Assembly: GCA_009923125.1 (NCBI GenBank)
Contig: RFUD01000014.1
Coordinates: 1-14,670, forward strand
DNA: 14,670 nt
Direction: 5' to 3'
Source: Planctomycetia bacterium
GTDB taxonomy: Bacteria > Planctomycetota > Planctomycetia > Pirellulales > UBA1268
Shown here: in pieces, positions 7,771 to 14,670 of the stretch
Position numbering within the stretch: position 1 is the first letter of the stretch
How the letters are laid out: each line of letters begins with the position of its first letter
Notes under the pieces: generated by a model
What the model saw: the letters and a program-made list of their open reading frames with translations, nothing else
The model's database searches: none
What the model was told of the DNA's origin: nothing
Made by a program: the position numbers and the translations under genes

Positions 7771-7959
7771 ATGAACGCTCCCACGGCCGCCCTTCAGCGG
7801 ATCGGCCAGAGCCACTCGCTCGACAGCATCACGCGTGGGATGCTCGTCGACGGGACGCTCTCGAGACCTGTTCGCGAACTGCACGTCAACACGCTCGGCC
7901 TCGCCGTGGGATGGCACGGCCGACGAGGTGATCTTCGCCGTCTCGGGGGCCGAGCATGA
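7771..7959 (+). pseudogene. tal: 5' remnant of a transaldolase gene, now a 62-residue leader ORF
   Basis: The reading frame gives 62 residues. The first 40 match the N-terminus of type II-like transaldolases: ALQRIGQSHSLDSITRGM then LVDGTLSRPVRELHV, against the family pattern GQS-x-WLD-x-x-x-R-x-x-L-x-(S/D)GTL-x-R-x-x-x-E. The conserved Trp is lost (HS in place of x-W), and the following GLTSNPTIF block, which starts the catalytic barrel, is absent in frame. The +1 frame from 7901 reads ...EVIFAVSGAEHD, faintly like the NPTIF-x-x-AVSG-x-x-x-YD block, suggesting a frameshift followed by loss of all downstream tal sequence. The catalytic lysine region is gone, so no transaldolase activity is possible. 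It keeps a strong ribosome binding site and ends in ATGA, overlapping the pgi start by four bases, so translation may be coupled to pgi. Alternatively, it is an unrelated small leader peptide. Confidence 0.65.
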
Positions 7960-9599
7960 CCCTCTCCCAGGGCTCCCATACAGCCCTGCCCGAGTGGAAG
8001 GCCCTCGCCGCCCATGCCGCCAACGCGGGAGCGCGGCATCTGCGAGACCTTTTTCGCGAGGATCCTGGTCGCGCCGAGCGGTATGCGCTCGAGGCCTGCG
8101 GGCTCCGGGCCGATTTTTCCAAGCAGCGGCTGTCTCCCGACACGCTGCCCCTGCTCGTGCGCCTGGCGGAGGCCTGCGATCTGCCCGGGCGGATCGCGGC
8201 CATGTTCGCCGGAGAGCCGATCAACACGACCGAACACCGCGCGGCTCTGCACGTGGCCCTCCGCGCCCCGCGTGAAGCGACGCTGAGGGTCGCCGGCCAC
8301 GACGTCGTGTCCGATGTCCACGCGGTGCTCGGCCGGATGGCCGCGTTCGCCGAGGCGGTGCGGAGCGGCGGTTGGAAGGGCCATACAGGCCGGCCGATCA
8401 GGGCGGTGGTCAACATCGGCATCGGAGGCTCCGACCTCGGGCCGGTGATGGCGTACGAGGCGTTGCGGCACTTCACGCTCCGGAATCTCGACTTCCGTTT
8501 CATGTCGAACGTCGACGGCACCGACTTTGCCGAGGCGACGCGCGATCTCGACCCGGCCGAGACCCTGTTCATCGTGTCCTCGAAGACGTTCACGACGCTC
8601 GAGACGCTCGCCAACGCCCGCACGGCCCGGGCCTGGCTCCTCGCAGCGCTCGGCGACGAGCGGGCCGTGGCGCGGCACTTCGTGGCGGTATCGACCAACG
8701 CCGCGGAGGTCGCGGCCTTCGGCATCGACACAGCCAACATGTTCGGCTTCTGGGACTGGATCGGTGGCCGCTACTCGATGGACTCGGCGATCGGCCTATC
8801 GACGATGCTGGCGGTCGGTCCGGAACGGTTCGCCGACCTGCTCGCAGGCTTCCATGCCATCGACGAACATTTTCGCACGGCGCCTTTGGCGGCGAACATG
8901 CCGGTGGTCCACGGGCTCCTGGCCGTCTGGAACGCGACGTTCCTGGGCGCGCACACGATCGCCGTGCTTCCCTACGACCAATACCTGAAGCGGTTTCCGG
9001 CCTACCTCCAGCAGCTCACGATGGAGTCGAACGGCAAGCGGGTGACGCTCGCCGGCCGCGTGATCGACGACTACGAGACGAGCCCGGTCTACTGGGGCGA
9101 GCCCGGCACCAACGGCCAACACTCGTTCTACCAGCTGATCCACCAGGGTACGCGGCTCATCCCCTGCGACTTCATCGCCTTTGCGCGGTCGGCCAACCCG
9201 CTCGGCAGGCACCACGACCTGTTGATGTCGAACGTGTTCGCGCAGGCCGAGGCGCTGGCCTTCGGAAGGACGGCCGAGGAGGTCCGGGCGGAGGGGGTCG
9301 CCGAGGCGCTCGTGCCCCACAAGACCTTCCCGGGCAACCGCCCGAGCACCACGCTCCTGGCCGCGGAACTCACGCCGCACGCGCTCGGCAGCCTCGTGGC
9401 CCTCTACGAGCACAGCACGTTCGTGCAGGGTGTCATCTGGGGCGTCAACTCGTTCGACCAGTGGGGCGTGGAACTGGGCAAGGTGCTGGCCAACCGGATC
9501 GTGCCCGAACTGGAATCGGCGGCGGAGCCGGATCTCTCGAGCCACGATCCGTCCACTGCGGCGCTGATCCGCTGGTATCGGGCTCGCCGGAAGAAGTGA
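7956..9599 (+). CDS. pgi: Glucose-6-phosphate isomerase
   Basis: 547 residues, full length for the E. coli-type family. It interconverts glucose-6-phosphate and fructose-6-phosphate in the cytoplasm. Sugar-phosphate binding motifs are NIGIGGSDLGP (G155-S159 core) and SSKTFTTLET. Catalytic residues fall in signature blocks: E357 (QLTMESNGK), H389 (GTNGQHSFYQLIHQG) and K509 (FDQWGVELGK). GGRYSMDSAIGL is also conserved. The ATG at 7956 overlaps the stop of the transaldolase remnant (ATGA), and the protein begins in the expected family register (LPEWKALAAHA). The pgi frame has a stop 27 bases upstream of this ATG, excluding an in-frame Tal-Pgi fusion. zwf follows after 20 bp, so the two are likely one operon acting on the shared glucose-6-phosphate pool. 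Confidence 0.97.
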   Translation: MTLSQGSHTALPEWKALAAHAANAGARHLRDLFREDPGRAERYALEACGLRADFSKQRLSPDTLPLLVRLAEACDLPGRIAAMFAGEPINTTEHRAALHVALRAPREATLRVAGHDVVSDVHAVLGRMAAFAEAVRSGGWKGHTGRPIRAVVNIGIGGSDLGPVMAYEALRHFTLRNLDFRFMSNVDGTDFAEATRDLDPAETLFIVSSKTFTTLETLANARTARAWLLAALGDERAVARHFVAVSTNAAEVAAFGIDTANMFGFWDWIGGRYSMDSAIGLSTMLAVGPERFADLLAGFHAIDEHFRTAPLAANMPVVHGLLAVWNATFLGAHTIAVLPYDQYLKRFPAYLQQLTMESNGKRVTLAGRVIDDYETSPVYWGEPGTNGQHSFYQLIHQGTRLIPCDFIAFARSANPLGRHHDLLMSNVFAQAEALAFGRTAEEVRAEGVAEALVPHKTFPGNRPSTTLLAAELTPHALGSLVALYEHSTFVQGVIWGVNSFDQWGVELGKVLANRIVPELESAAEPDLSSHDPSTAALIRWYRARRKK

Positions 9600-9619
9600 G
9601 CGGAGGCCTGCGCGCATCC

Positions 9620-11542
9620 ATGAATCCCACCATCACCTCCCATGCGACGCCGGCGACTGCGGCGCCCGGGGTGCTCGTGATCCTCGGCGCTTCGGGCGAT
9701 CTCACGAAGCGGCTGCTCGTGCCGGCGCTGTACAACCTCGCCTGCGATGGCCTGCTTCCCGAGGGGTTTGCCGTCGTCGGGATGGCGAGGCGGCCGCTCT
9801 CCAGCGAAGAGTTTCGCGGGCAACTCGGCCGCGATCTCCGGACGTTCACCACGCGGCGGGAGTTTGACGCCGACCGCTGGGAATGGCTCGAATCGCGGAT
9901 CCATTACGTATCCGGCGACTTCGCCGACGGAGCAGCCTACCGGCGGCTCGCGGACAAGGTCCGCGAGGTCGGCGTCGAGTCCGGGGCGGCCGGCAACACG
10001 CTGCTCTACCTGGCGATCTCCCCGGAACTGTTCGAGGCGGTGAATGGCCACCTCGACGAGGCCGGCTTCACCCGGTTCGACGGCCGCCGGGCGATCGTCG
10101 TCGAAAAGCCGTTCGGCAAGGACCTCGATTCGGCCATCGCGCTCAATCGGGCGCTGCTCGCCCGCTGGCGCGAGGAGGAGATCTACCGGATCGACCATTA
10201 CCTCGGGAAGGAGACGGTGCAAAACCTGCTCGCCTTCCGGATGGCCAACGGGATCTTCGCCCCGCTCTGGAACGCGGACCACATCGACCACATCCAGATC
10301 TCGGCGGCCGAGACCGTGGGCGTCGAGACCCGCGGCGAGTATTACGACAAGACCGGCGTCGTGCGCGACATGCTCCAGAACCACCTGTTGCAGATGCTCG
10401 CCTACGTGTGCATGGAGCCGCCCGAGTCGCTCGACCCGAACGCGGTGCGCGACGCGAAGTCGCGACTGCTCGCCGCCGTGCGCCCGCTCGATCGCAGCGC
10501 CGTCGAGCGGGAGTGCGTTCGCGGCCAGTATGGTCCGGGCCGCAAGGCCGACGGCGGTGTGGCGGTGGGCTATCGCGAGGAGCCGAAGGTCGATCCACGA
10601 TCGGACACCGAGACGTATGCCGCGCTGACGCTGCACCTCGACAACGACCGCTGGCGGGGGATGCCCGTCTATCTGCGATCGGGCAAGTCGCTCTGGAAGC
10701 GCGGCACGGAGATCGTGGTCGAATTCAAGCCCGGGGCGACCGGTCCGGCGATGGGTGAGCCGAATCGGCTCATCTTCCACATCCAGCCGACGCAAGGCGT
10801 CGAGATCCGGATGCAGGCCAAGCGGCCGGGGCCGGTGTTCAGCCTGCAGCCCGCCGGCATGCGGTTCGATTACGCCGAGACGTTCGAGGCGTCCCGTGGT
10901 ACCGGCTACGAGGTGTTGCTCTATAGTGGTCTCAATGGCGACCCGACGCTGTTCTCCCGCACCGACTTCGTGGAGACCGCCTGGCGGATCGTCCAGCCGG
11001 CGCTCGATGTTTGGCGGACGACGCCGGCGGACGACTTTCCGAACTACCCCGCCGGTTCGTGGGGCCCGCGGGCAGCGCACGAGTTGCTCGAGCGATCCGG
11101 TCATCTCTGGCACGAGTGTCTGACCCGCGATGTGCTCGCGCGGGGGCCGTTGTTTCGCGCCGCGCCGCCGCTCCTGCTCGCCAACCTCCTCCTCGCCTTC
11201 CGCCCGCTCGCAGTGGCGGCTGGCGACGTCGTGATCACCAGAGGCGCCGTCGAGGACGAGATGTACTTCGTGTGCAGTGGCCGGTTGGCGGTGGGCGACG
11301 CGGCGGATAGGTCTGTGGGCGAAATCGGCGCGGGCGAGTTCTGTGGCGAGATGGCCCTGCTCTACCGGCAGCCGCGTTCGGCCACCGTGCGAGCCGTGGA
11401 ACCGTCGGACCTGTTGGTGCTCGACGGCACCGCGTTTCGCCGGATTCTCGCGGACTTCCCGGGTTTCGAGGCGGAGCTGCGCCGCATCTCGGCCGTTCGC
11501 AGCGAACGGTCCGCCGGCGTCTCGCGCGGAATTCCTGGTTGA
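9620..11542 (+). CDS. zwf: Glucose-6-phosphate dehydrogenase with C-terminal cyclic-nucleotide-binding domain
   Basis: 640 residues, against about 480-510 for usual Zwf. Residues 18-500 are a complete G6PDH: NADP-binding GASGDLTKR (23-31), EKPFGKD (162-168), active-site RIDHYLGKE (190-198, with H193 and K197) and the closing family block SWGP (W481) ...GHLW (W497). It oxidises glucose-6-phosphate to 6-phosphogluconolactone, the entry step of the oxidative pentose phosphate pathway. Residues about 505-625 are a cNMP-binding domain of the CRP/PKA regulatory type: G-D-V-V-I-T-R-G, D-E-M-Y-F-V-x-S-G-R-L, then the phosphate-binding cassette GEFCGEMALLYRQPRSATVR. E577 and R586 are the ribose- and phosphate-binding residues and are both present. 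The linker is only about eight residues, and no start codon with a ribosome binding site separates the halves, so this is a true fusion. GGAGG lies 13 bases before the ATG. Allosteric control by cAMP is inferred from the domain and the neighbouring cyclase. Confidence 0.95.
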   Translation: MNPTITSHATPATAAPGVLVILGASGDLTKRLLVPALYNLACDGLLPEGFAVVGMARRPLSSEEFRGQLGRDLRTFTTRREFDADRWEWLESRIHYVSGDFADGAAYRRLADKVREVGVESGAAGNTLLYLAISPELFEAVNGHLDEAGFTRFDGRRAIVVEKPFGKDLDSAIALNRALLARWREEEIYRIDHYLGKETVQNLLAFRMANGIFAPLWNADHIDHIQISAAETVGVETRGEYYDKTGVVRDMLQNHLLQMLAYVCMEPPESLDPNAVRDAKSRLLAAVRPLDRSAVERECVRGQYGPGRKADGGVAVGYREEPKVDPRSDTETYAALTLHLDNDRWRGMPVYLRSGKSLWKRGTEIVVEFKPGATGPAMGEPNRLIFHIQPTQGVEIRMQAKRPGPVFSLQPAGMRFDYAETFEASRGTGYEVLLYSGLNGDPTLFSRTDFVETAWRIVQPALDVWRTTPADDFPNYPAGSWGPRAAHELLERSGHLWHECLTRDVLARGPLFRAAPPLLLANLLLAFRPLAVAAGDVVITRGAVEDEMYFVCSGRLAVGDAADRSVGEIGAGEFCGEMALLYRQPRSATVRAVEPSDLLVLDGTAFRRILADFPGFEAELRRISAVRSERSAGVSRGIPG

Positions 11543-11567
11543 CGCTCTGCGGGGGGTGGGCGATCAT
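11539..11567 (+). promoter_or_regulatory. Candidate promoter for the multiheme cytochrome gene
   Basis: TTGACG (11539-11544, five of six), overlapping the zwf stop codon, is followed after 17 bp by GATCAT (11562-11567, four of six). Transcription would begin near 11575, about 70 bases before the ATG at 11644. This would separate the cytochrome gene from the sugar-phosphate operon. No terminator is seen after zwf, so read-through is also possible. Confidence 0.35.
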
Positions 11568-11643
11568 TTCGTGACGAGTACTGCCCCGGCAAGGATGAGG
11601 CAGAGTGCCGCCGACGGCGTTCGCGGCGAAACGGAGTTCGCGT

Positions 11644-14600
11644 ATGTCCCGCCTGGAGCCCACGGTCCCGGGCATTCTCGTCGTGTCGCTGCTGGCCTGC
11701 CTGGGGCTGGCGGTGGGATCGGTCGTGCTCGCCGAGAAGCCTGTCGCCACAACCCTTCCGCCGCCGTCACCGGTCGGCGAAGAGGAGGGGGGCGACGGTC
11801 CCGACGCGGGTCGGCCAGCGCCGCTGCCGCCCGTGGAGCCCGCGAACCCTTTTCCGCTGCCGGCGGAGATGCTCGGCCGCGACCTCACCCGGCAGACGGC
11901 AGAGGAGGCGGCGGCCAAGAGCCGCGGTTGCATCACCTGCCACGCCGGCGTGGGCGACATGCACCGCAGCCCGAACGTACGGCTCGGTTGCACCGACTGT
12001 CATGGCGGCAACGCCGACGCGCTCACGAAGCAGGCCGCCCACGTCCATCCGGAGGAGTGCGAGGCCTGGCATGGGTCGGCAAACCCGGTCCGGTCCTACA
12101 CGCTCCTCAACCACGAGTCGCCGGAGTTCGTCCGGTTCGTGAATCCGGGCGATCTGCGGGTGGCCCACATCAGTTGCGGAGGCTGCCACTCGTCGATCGT
12201 GCTGCAGGTGCGAAAGAGCATGATGACGCACGGCTGCATGCTCTGGAATGCGGCGCTCTACAACAACGGCTCGATCCCCAACAAGCGTGCCGGCTACGGC
12301 GAGAGCTACAGCATGCACGGCGTCGGTCAGCGGCTGCAGACCGTGCCCCCGCCGACCGAGGATGAGATCAACTACAAGTCGGTGATGAAGTTTCTCGACC
12401 CGCTGCCGCGGTTCGAGCGGATGCAGCCCGGCAACGTGCTGCGCATCTTCGAACGCGGCGGCCGGTTTCGCCCCGAGGTGGGTAATCCGGAGCGGCTCGA
12501 GGAGCCGGGCCGGCCGCGGACGCGCTTGAGCGTCCGCGGGCTCGGCACGGAGAACCGCACCGACCCGGTGTTCGTGAGCCTCACGAAGACCCGCCTGTTC
12601 GATCCCACGCTCAACTTCCTCGGCACCAACGACCATCCGGGCGACTACCGGTCGAGCGGTTGCACGGGCTGCCACGTCATTTACGCCAACGATCGCTCAC
12701 CCGTCCACTCGGGGCCCTACGCCGCCTTCGGCAACCGGGGCGAGAGCTTTTCGGAGGACCCCACGATTCCCAGGGGGGAAAGCGGCCACCCGATCCGGCA
12801 CGAATTCGCCCCCGGCAACGGTATCCCCACGAGCCAGTGCATCGTGTGCCACATCCACCCGGGCACGACCGTGATGAACAGCTACATCGGCTACATGTGG
12901 TGGGACGAGGAGACCGACAGCGACCTCATCTACCCGCGGCAGCAGAAGTACCCGACGTCGGAGGAGATGATCAACTGCCAGTTCGCCAACCCCAACGAGT
13001 CGGCCGCAAAGAACCGTCTCTCCGATCCGGAGTTTCTCGCCAACCTCACCGACCTCAACGACCGCACGCAGCAGACGCAGTTCGCCGACTTCCACGGCCA
13101 CGGCTGGGCCTACCGCGCCGTGTTCAAACACGACCGCAAGGGGCACCTGCTCGACCACCGCGGGGAGCCCGTCGCCGACGCCGGGAACGCGGCGCTGCGG
13201 GCCGCGGTCAAGATGCCGGAGAAGGTCCGCGAGGTCTACCGCGGCGCCGACCGCAAGTCGCCCGAGCAGATCCGGGCCGAGGAGGCCGCGGTGGCCCACG
13301 AGCGTGACGGCCTGCCCGTGCACCTGCTCGACGTGCATATGGAGCGTGGCATGCACTGCATCGATTGCCACTTCATCCAGGACATGCACGGCAACACGAA
13401 GCTCTACGGCGAGGTGCGGGCCGCCATCGAGATCACCTGTGTCGATTGCCACGGCACCGCCGACCAGATCGCCACCCTGCGCACGAGCGGCCCGGCCTCG
13501 AACACATCGAGTCCGGAGGGCGGGCGCGACCTGCGCGAACTGCGGACGCCCTCGGGCAAGCGGCGGTTCGTGGTCGAGGGGGAGCGGATCTACCAGAACT
13601 CGATGGTGGAACCCGACCTGACGTGGGAGATCACGCAGACGAAGGCCACGATCGACCCGCAAAGCGAGCACTACAACGCCCTTTCGGCCTTTGCGAAGAC
13701 GGTGCGGATGGCGGAGGACGGCGCGATGGAGTGGGGCGGTGGCGGGCGGCCCGAGGGGTGCGCCCACCGCAACGACGTCATGAGCTGCATCGCCTGCCAC
13801 AGCTCCTGGAATCCGAGCTGCTTCGGCTGCCACCTTCCCCAAAAGGCCAACAAGAAGGCCCCCGCGCTCCACAACGAGGGGGACGTGTCCCGGAACCTCG
13901 TGGCCTACAACTTCCAGACGTTGCGGGACGACGTCTTCATGCTCGCCCGCGACGGCAACGCCACGGGCAACCGCATCGGGCCGTCGCGCTCGAGCTGCGC
14001 GATCCACGTCGGCTCCTACAACAACAACCGGGAGTCGATCTACGTCCAGCAGCAGACGATCTCCGCTGAGGGGTTCAGCGGGATCGCCTTCAGCACGAAC
14101 GTGCCGCACACCGTCCGCGGCGGACCCAAACGCCCGCGCGACGCGGACCTCTCGGCCTCCAAGCCGGGCACCCACGAGACGAAGATGTGTTCTGACTGCC
14201 ACCTGTCGCAGGCCGACGACAACAACGCGATCATGGCGCAGCTGCTGATGCAGGGCACGAACTACACCAACTTCATCGGCCGCTACTCCTGGGTGGGGCT
14301 GGGAACCGGCGGCCTCGCGGGAGTCGTCGTCACGGAGCAGCAGGAGCCGCAGGCGGTGATCGGCAGTTCCTTCCACCGGATCGCCTTCCCGGACGACTTC
14401 CGCAGGCACCTCGACAACCGCGGCGTCCTCCAGGCGGCGCACCATCACGCCGCCGGCGACATCGGCGACGTGCTGCTCAATCCCCTGAAGACCCGCGAAG
14501 TGCTGCAGGTTCAGGGGCGTGGCGAGTATCTCTACGCCGCCTGCGGGGCCGACGGCCTGCGCGTGTACGACATCGCGTTCATCGACAACAAGGGCTTCTC

Positions 14601-14670
14601 GCAGCGGATCACGACGGCGCCGGTATCGCCGCTGGGGCAGCAACTCTACGTCAAGACTTCCTACGCCACC
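11644..14670 (+). CDS. Exported ten-heme (or more) cytochrome c with C-terminal LVIVD-type propeller start (3' end outside window)
   Basis: 1009 residues are seen, open to the window edge. ATG at 11644 is chosen: GGAG lies seven bases upstream, and residues 8-30 (PGILVVSLLACLGLAVGSVV core) form a signal peptide or anchor with likely cleavage after V-L-A30. A Pro/Glu-rich linker (35-75) follows. Ten CxxCH motifs start at C96, C116, C178, C340, C399, C572, C599, C715, C726 and C849, each predicted to bind c-type heme outside the cytoplasmic membrane. Cysteine-histidine groups at C139 (CEAWH), C706 (CAH) and C785 (CAIH) are not canonical. From about residue 960, YLYAACGADGLRVYDIA matches the LVIVD repeat, suggesting a beta-propeller that continues past the edge. 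Blocks such as MLWNAALYNNG and YIGYMWWDEETD are typical of large uncharacterised multiheme cytochromes. Electron transfer in the periplasm or at the cell surface is likely; the substrate is unknown, and I cannot assign it to the hydroxylamine or tetrathionate families. Confidence 0.9.
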   Translation, partial: MSRLEPTVPGILVVSLLACLGLAVGSVVLAEKPVATTLPPPSPVGEEEGGDGPDAGRPAPLPPVEPANPFPLPAEMLGRDLTRQTAEEAAAKSRGCITCHAGVGDMHRSPNVRLGCTDCHGGNADALTKQAAHVHPEECEAWHGSANPVRSYTLLNHESPEFVRFVNPGDLRVAHISCGGCHSSIVLQVRKSMMTHGCMLWNAALYNNGSIPNKRAGYGESYSMHGVGQRLQTVPPPTEDEINYKSVMKFLDPLPRFERMQPGNVLRIFERGGRFRPEVGNPERLEEPGRPRTRLSVRGLGTENRTDPVFVSLTKTRLFDPTLNFLGTNDHPGDYRSSGCTGCHVIYANDRSPVHSGPYAAFGNRGESFSEDPTIPRGESGHPIRHEFAPGNGIPTSQCIVCHIHPGTTVMNSYIGYMWWDEETDSDLIYPRQQKYPTSEEMINCQFANPNESAAKNRLSDPEFLANLTDLNDRTQQTQFADFHGHGWAYRAVFKHDRKGHLLDHRGEPVADAGNAALRAAVKMPEKVREVYRGADRKSPEQIRAEEAAVAHERDGLPVHLLDVHMERGMHCIDCHFIQDMHGNTKLYGEVRAAIEITCVDCHGTADQIATLRTSGPASNTSSPEGGRDLRELRTPSGKRRFVVEGERIYQNSMVEPDLTWEITQTKATIDPQSEHYNALSAFAKTVRMAEDGAMEWGGGGRPEGCAHRNDVMSCIACHSSWNPSCFGCHLPQKANKKAPALHNEGDVSRNLVAYNFQTLRDDVFMLARDGNATGNRIGPSRSSCAIHVGSYNNNRESIYVQQQTISAEGFSGIAFSTNVPHTVRGGPKRPRDADLSASKPGTHETKMCSDCHLSQADDNNAIMAQLLMQGTNYTNFIGRYSWVGLGTGGLAGVVVTEQQEPQAVIGSSFHRIAFPDDFRRHLDNRGVLQAAHHHAAGDIGDVLLNPLKTREVLQVQGRGEYLYAACGADGLRVYDIAFIDNKGFSQRITTAPVSPLGQQLYVKTSYAT

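Noticed and set aside
7771..9599. A bifunctional Tal-Pgi fusion gene
   Set aside because: The remnant and pgi are in different frames, the pgi frame has a stop at 7929-7931, and most of the transaldolase domain is absent.
9404..11113. Minus-strand open frame of about 570 codons opposite zwf
   Set aside because: The plus strand encodes unmistakable G6PDH motifs; the antisense product shows no family features.
11085..11150. Separate start for the CNB domain, which would make it a distinct gene
   Set aside because: The frame runs without interruption from Zwf into CNB, no stop is present, and no ATG or GTG here is preceded by a ribosome binding site.
12697..14643. Minus-strand open frame of about 650 codons opposite the multiheme gene
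   Set aside because: The plus strand carries CxxCH motifs all in one frame; the opposing translation is Val/Arg/Ala-rich with no recognisable domain.
11644..14670. Hydroxylamine oxidoreductase or octaheme tetrathionate reductase identity
   Set aside because: Heme number, spacing and the C-terminal propeller-type repeat do not fit what I can recall of those families; no diagnostic catalytic motif was seen.

Overview
The window is high-GC bacterial DNA with tightly packed genes on both strands. It most likely comes from a planctomycete. The pointers are a giant ELWxxDGT-repeat protein with an N-terminal LEPR-type motif, a signal-peptide-bearing multiheme cytochrome running into a propeller-like domain, an outer-membrane barrel-type protein, and sparse Shine-Dalgarno signals. 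This placement is inferred from gene content only; no rRNA or tRNA is present.

Layout. Positions 1-7638 are on the minus strand, listed here from high to low coordinate: a six-helix membrane class III nucleotide cyclase (7638-6376), a predicted secreted/outer-membrane beta-barrel protein (6141-4336), a TPR protein with a GT9-like C-terminal region (4313-2901), and an ELWxxDGT-repeat surface protein (2778-1, cut by the window edge). Positions 7771-14670 are on the plus strand: a broken 5' remnant of a transaldolase gene (7771-7959), pgi (7956-9599), a zwf gene whose product carries an extra C-terminal cyclic-nucleotide-binding domain (9620-11542), and a ten-heme cytochrome c that runs off the right edge (11644-14670).

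Main point. The cyclase is divergent from the pgi-zwf operon across about 130 bp. The operon's glucose-6-phosphate dehydrogenase ends in a CNB domain with a complete phosphate-binding cassette (GEMALL...PRSATVRA, residues 576-592). Cyclase and fused receptor enzyme side by side suggest a local signalling module in which cAMP (or another cyclic nucleotide) would directly control entry of glucose-6-phosphate into the oxidative pentose phosphate pathway. I know of no described G6PDH controlled by a fused CNB domain. The sequence shows the fusion and the neighbourhood; the regulation is inference. The shared intergenic region holds a 15-bp perfect palindrome and a palindromic -10-like element.

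A second oddity is the transaldolase remnant. It keeps the operon's best ribosome binding site and about 40 recognisable residues of the Tal N-terminus, then goes out of frame and stops in a 4-base ATGA overlap with pgi. It may now serve as a translated leader coupled to pgi. The remaining genes look like cell-envelope and respiratory functions with no visible link to the sugar-phosphate operon.
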